From: JBBQQG01 sp038216175
GTDB taxonomy: Bacteria > Patescibacteriota > Saccharimonadia > Saccharimonadales > OMJO01
Assembly: GCA_038216175.1 (NCBI GenBank)
Contig: JBBQQG010000017.1
Coordinates: 1-23,426, forward strand
Reading direction: 5' to 3'
Length of the DNA stretch: 23,426 nucleotides
Positions 20,906-23,426 of the stretch are shown piece by piece. The position numbers and the translations under genes were made by a program. Below the pieces are notes generated by a model, which was not told the DNA's origin, ran no database searches, and saw only the letters and a program-made list of their open reading frames with translations. How positions within the stretch are numbered: the stretch's first letter is position 1; every line of letters starts with the position of its first letter.

Positions 20906-22066
20906 CTAATAGACGAACTTAAGTGAACCAGCTGATTGGATTAACTTATAATCGACTCTTTTCCAACCGCCACCAGCATGTGCCGGATTTCCAATATTGG
21001 CAATACTGTCATAGCCACTCGAATTCATTTCTGAAACAACAAAACTACCGTTCGAATTTACAATTTCAACAATTGATACGTGGTTGCCTCCCTCTGATAC
21101 TGCAACCGCACCAACTGCCGGTGTCAGTCCAGTCGGCAAACCAGCTTTTTGGGCCAGTCGATACCAACTGTAGGCGTTTCCTAGATTACTTGGTACTGGA
21201 CGTCCAATTTCTGCTCGGCGATTGGCGGCGTACCAGGTACACCATCCGTAGTCGTAGCCGTTACTTGAATAAATCGGTGAGAAACCACCCCAGGCGAAAC
21301 CAGCAAATGATATAGCACTAGCTGTTTTAGGTGGTGGCAATGTGCCATCAGGGATAACAATCTCTTGACCAACAGGAAGACCCGTTACTTCAGCATCGTT
21401 GAAACTAATGATTGTTTCTTTGCTAGTTCGGTATTTATCTGCCAACGTGTCCGGAGTGTCGCCTTTTTTAACTTGATAAACTACGCCGTTACTTACTGGT
21501 GAAATTAAAATCTGGCTGCCTACAGTTAGGCTATCGCCGTTAATATTATTGGACCAACGTATACTATCTGAACTCACTTCAAACTTTGAAGCCAGAGACG
21601 TAACTGTATCACCGCTTTGAACAACATACTTTTGGATATCTTTTCTTGTTTTAGTAGTCGTATTAATAACTTGTGGTTTAGCGATAACTTTATCGTCTGC
21701 TGGAGCAACACTTAGCTGCTCGTTAACACTATCGGCATAGTTAGAAACTGAATTTGATTCAGCTAAATGAGTCATGTTAGCAACGTGAGCAGCAATGTCT
21801 GCAGAAGAAAGCTGGTCAATCGGATTAGCAGCAATATTATTCGATGTACTTGGAGCAAGTGCGTTTTGTTTCAACGATTTAGACGTATTCGGTGTTTTAA
21901 GTACAAAAACAAGTACAGCCAAAAGAATGACTGCGTTTAATGCCAGCAAACTGTATCTTATTGCCCGCCTTTTAGTCTTGGATTTACGAAATACGCGGAC
22001 ACCTGTCCATCTTGACAGCGGGGTCGCCTGATAGTGGCCTAGTCGACGACTAAGCATTTGATTCAT
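20906..22066 (-). CDS. Membrane-anchored LysM-LysM-CHAP peptidoglycan hydrolase
   Basis: A 386-residue cell-wall protein. A basic N-terminus is followed by a membrane helix (about 39-60) and a Ser/Asn-rich linker. LysM 1 (about 147-189, YVVQSGDTVTSLASKFEVS) and LysM 2 (about 197-240, YQVKKGDTPDTLADKYRTS) bind peptidoglycan. The C-terminal CHAP domain (about 262-386) has catalytic C276 in WCTWYAA and H329 in GNHVSIVE, so an amidase or endopeptidase is expected outside the membrane. It lies between mltG (upstream) and obg. A strong promoter at 22235-22263 and a leader of about 160 nt with three helices precede it. The first of two nearby ATGs is used; GGAG lies 16 nt upstream, so the SD is uncertain. 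Confidence 0.9.
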   Translation of the reverse strand: MNQMLSRRLGHYQATPLSRWTGVRVFRKSKTKRRAIRYSLLALNAVILLAVLVFVLKTPNTSKSLKQNALAPSTSNNIAANPIDQLSSADIAAHVANMTHLAESNSVSNYADSVNEQLSVAPADDKVIAKPQVINTTTKTRKDIQKYVVQSGDTVTSLASKFEVSSDSIRWSNNINGDSLTVGSQILISPVSNGVVYQVKKGDTPDTLADKYRTSKETIISFNDAEVTGLPVGQEIVIPDGTLPPPKTASAISFAGFAWGGFSPIYSSNGYDYGWCTWYAANRRAEIGRPVPSNLGNAYSWYRLAQKAGLPTGLTPAVGAVAVSEGGNHVSIVEIVNSNGSFVVSEMNSSGYDSIANIGNPAHAGGGWKRVDYKLIQSAGSLKFVY

Positions 22067-22228
22067 TGTACGAATATCTAAGCTCCGAGTACTGTAGGTA
22101 CTCTTTCCACAAATTGGTTCTTAATGTTATTTTACAAGACAATTATCTTAATCTTGACACTTACAAAAGGCAATTTGTGAGCAGTTTGTTGATCTATCTA
22201 CGTAATATTACAAGATCATAAAACTGCA
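22067..22228 (-). promoter_or_regulatory. Structured leader RNA of the LysM/CHAP gene, novel riboswitch/attenuator candidate
   Basis: Transcribed leftwards from about 22228. Helix P1: 22221-22227 with 22181-22187 (7 bp), a 2x2 internal loop, then 22213-22218 with 22190-22195 (6 bp) and a 17-nt loop. After 1 nt comes P2: 22171-22179 with 22108-22116, a perfect 9-bp pairing enclosing 54 nt that can form a small inner hairpin (22136-22149). Four nt later comes P3: GAGTAC-CTACA-GTACTC (22103-22087), directly followed by GGAG. P1 begins essentially at the predicted transcription start. It does not match the c-di-AMP (ydaO) riboswitch that often precedes wall hydrolases, nor any other class I know. 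Confidence 0.5.
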
Positions 22229-22234
22229 CAGTAA

Positions 22235-22263
22235 ATTGTATCAAAAAGGCGTAGTTAAATCAA
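22235..22263 (-). promoter_or_regulatory. Promoter of the LysM/CHAP gene
   Basis: On the minus strand, -35 TTGATT (22258-22263), a 17-nt spacer and -10 TACAAT (22235-22240, preceded by TGA as an extended -10). Predicted +1 is near 22228, about 160 nt before the ATG. It lies in the gap between mltG and the LysM/CHAP gene, so the hydrolase can be expressed independently of mltG. Confidence 0.7.
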
Positions 22264-22294
22264 TCATTTTATGTTTTATTAACCCCTGTAAATA

Positions 22295-23344
22295 TTATTG
22301 ATTACATAGTTTTTTACAGTGTTCTTTAGTCAGTGCCTGATGCTCATCTAATGTATGGGAAAAATAAGTTACGCCGTCATCACCTGCAACAAAGAATAAG
22401 TAATCTGTTTTTGCCGGATTTGCGACGGCTTTTAGCGAACTATCGACAACATTACTAATCGGACCTGGCGGCAGACCTTTGTTGATTAAAGTGTTATAAG
22501 GCGAATTGTAGGTCAGAGATGGTGTTTGATTTGCAATTATAGAACCGTAAATAGCGGTTACATCTGATCCAAGTACCATTCCTTGTTGCAATCGCTTTAA
22601 GAATACCTGGGCTACTACTGGCCGATCGTCAGCTTTCGATACTTCTTGTTCTACTATCGATGCTAGAATAATCCCCTGATGTAGGGTTAGACCCTGGGCA
22701 GCTATGCCTTGTCTAATTGCCGGTGTTAAATGTAGTTCCATCTGATCAAGTGAAGCTTTTATAATGCTTTCTGATTTACTATTAGTCGTTCTTTGATATG
22801 AATCTGGATATAAGTAACCCTCTAAATTTGCACTCGGTGGCTTATCTATTAAGGCGGGATGATCTTTGTACAAATCGGGATTTAGTGAATAATCAACATC
22901 AGACGATGAGAATCCAGCATTATTAAGCGCTTTTCTGATTTGATCTAATCTTTGACCAGGCAGGACTGTAACTAGATTTGTAGCTATTTCCCCTTTTGTT
23001 ACTTCTGTCGCTATTTCTGAAACTGATTGATTTGGTCTGAGAGCATAGGTTCCGGCTAGCAATTTATCCCTCAAATCGTGATTTCTAATATACCACTCAA
23101 ACGCCCAGGCCTTTTTGATAACACCGTCTTTTTCCAAAATAACACCTATATCATGGGCTGATGATCCTGATGGTATTGTTACTAGCTGGGCTTTTTGTGA
23201 TCCACTTATCGGCTGGAGGTTATGAATATATGATTGCCGAATTGCAAGTATAGCTGCCAAAAGAATTCCTATTGCAATAATTATTATCACTAATGCTAGT
23301 TTTTTCCAATGCAACCGAGTTGTTCGAACTGAATAGCTATTCAT
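22295..23344 (-). CDS. mltG: Endolytic murein transglycosylase MltG
   Basis: A 349-residue MltG/YceG protein, which cleaves nascent glycan strands at the membrane and helps set their length. A basic N-terminus is followed by one membrane helix (about 14-36), then a LysM-like subdomain (VTIPSGSSAHDIGVILEKDGVI, about 55-80) and the catalytic YceG domain. The catalytic glutamate is E232 in ASIVEQE, with the family-typical YNTLINKGLPPGPISN and AVANPAKTDYLFFVA towards the end. The start ATG overlaps the ruvX-like stop (ATGA). The ruvX-mltG order is common in many bacteria and supports both calls. Confidence 0.94.
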   Translation of the reverse strand: MNSYSVRTTRLHWKKLALVIIIIAIGILLAAILAIRQSYIHNLQPISGSQKAQLVTIPSGSSAHDIGVILEKDGVIKKAWAFEWYIRNHDLRDKLLAGTYALRPNQSVSEIATEVTKGEIATNLVTVLPGQRLDQIRKALNNAGFSSSDVDYSLNPDLYKDHPALIDKPPSANLEGYLYPDSYQRTTNSKSESIIKASLDQMELHLTPAIRQGIAAQGLTLHQGIILASIVEQEVSKADDRPVVAQVFLKRLQQGMVLGSDVTAIYGSIIANQTPSLTYNSPYNTLINKGLPPGPISNVVDSSLKAVANPAKTDYLFFVAGDDGVTYFSHTLDEHQALTKEHCKKLCNQ

Positions 23345-23426
23345 CGTTTAATTTCCATTTTATCATTTAAAAAGTCCTGTAAAAAATAAGTGGCTGCCAG
23401 CATATCTATGTCGCCCTTGTTAAATG
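23341..23426 (-). CDS. ruvX: 3' end of a RuvX/YqgF-family gene (partial at window edge)
   Basis: The minus strand is open from the right edge to a TGA overlapping the mltG ATG, giving the last 27 residues: FNKGDIDMLAATYFLQDFL, then NDKMEIKR. DxLAAxxxLQDFL matches the C-terminal helix of RuvX/YqgF (usually DxxAAxxILQxYL), a Holliday-junction resolvase-like or pre-16S rRNA nuclease. Position directly upstream of mltG fits. Only the C-terminus is visible, so the call stays moderate. Confidence 0.65.
   Translation of the reverse strand, partial: FNKGDIDMLAATYFLQDFLNDKMEIKR

Noticed and set aside
20923..21315. 130-codon plus-strand ORF
   Set aside because: It is fully antisense to the LysM/CHAP gene, with low-complexity content and no expression signals.
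22067..22228. c-di-AMP (ydaO) riboswitch upstream of the LysM/CHAP gene
   Set aside because: The location fits that class, but I could not find its conserved G-rich core elements in the leader.

Overview
The window looks like a chromosomal segment from a small-genome, low-GC bacterium of the Patescibacteria/CPR, most likely Candidatus Saccharibacteria (TM7). The reasons are the dense packing, the AT-rich sequence, the family-level gene content, the shortened UvrC and TrhO, and several CPR-style conserved small membrane proteins. TGA is used as an ordinary stop (mazG-like, holin-like and uvrA genes), so this is not a UGA-recoding lineage such as Gracilibacteria or Absconditabacteria. The taxon is inferred, since no rRNA lies in the window. 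No insertion sequence, prophage, CRISPR array or toxin-antitoxin locus is visible.

Layout. Positions 1-3900, nearly all on the minus strand, hold five tRNA genes (Gly-GCC, Phe-GAA, Val-TAC, Leu-GAG, Leu-CAG; all with encoded CCA) interleaved with a MazG-like pyrophosphohydrolase, a slipin, a small membrane protein and an FAD-linked oxidoreductase. Positions 3900-10000 (minus) hold trhO, uvrC, pepP, a PF04020-type holin-like membrane protein, secG and an oligopeptide-binding-type protein, ending at tRNA-Leu(CAG). An ABC exporter (plus) diverges from trhO behind a structured leader. Then come rplY (L25/Ctc, minus), a DedA protein (plus), a small unknown gene plus uvrA (minus), a 2H-phosphoesterase-like gene (minus), a small membrane-protein gene (plus), and a minus-strand run of sbcB-like exonuclease I, an unknown protein, obg, a LysM/CHAP hydrolase, mltG and the 3' end of a ruvX-like gene.

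Functions cluster into translation (tRNAs, TrhO, L25, Obg), DNA repair (UvrA, UvrC, ExoI, RuvX), envelope and peptidoglycan work (SecG, LysM/CHAP, MltG, DedA, slipin, ABC exporter, peptide-binding protein) and nucleotide or peptide housekeeping (MazG-like, PepP).

The most interesting material is in the non-coding DNA. (1) The LysM/CHAP gene has a long leader in which three helices lie in close tandem starting at the predicted transcription start; it matches no riboswitch I recognise. (2) The ABC exporter has a long leader with an 8-bp stem, a possible 23-codon upstream ORF, and its ribosome binding site in a hairpin loop. (3) At the left edge, a near-perfect promoter is overlapped by a long inverted repeat. 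(4) trhO, uvrC and pepP each have a consensus -10 box so close to the start codon that their mRNAs should be leaderless. (5) uvrA and the neighbouring 2H gene share a nearly identical leader block with an unusually distant Shine-Dalgarno. (6) A 58-residue membrane protein gene has a textbook promoter and an SD hairpin. Among proteins, the cysteine-free UvrC and the TKVE G4 motif of Obg stand out.
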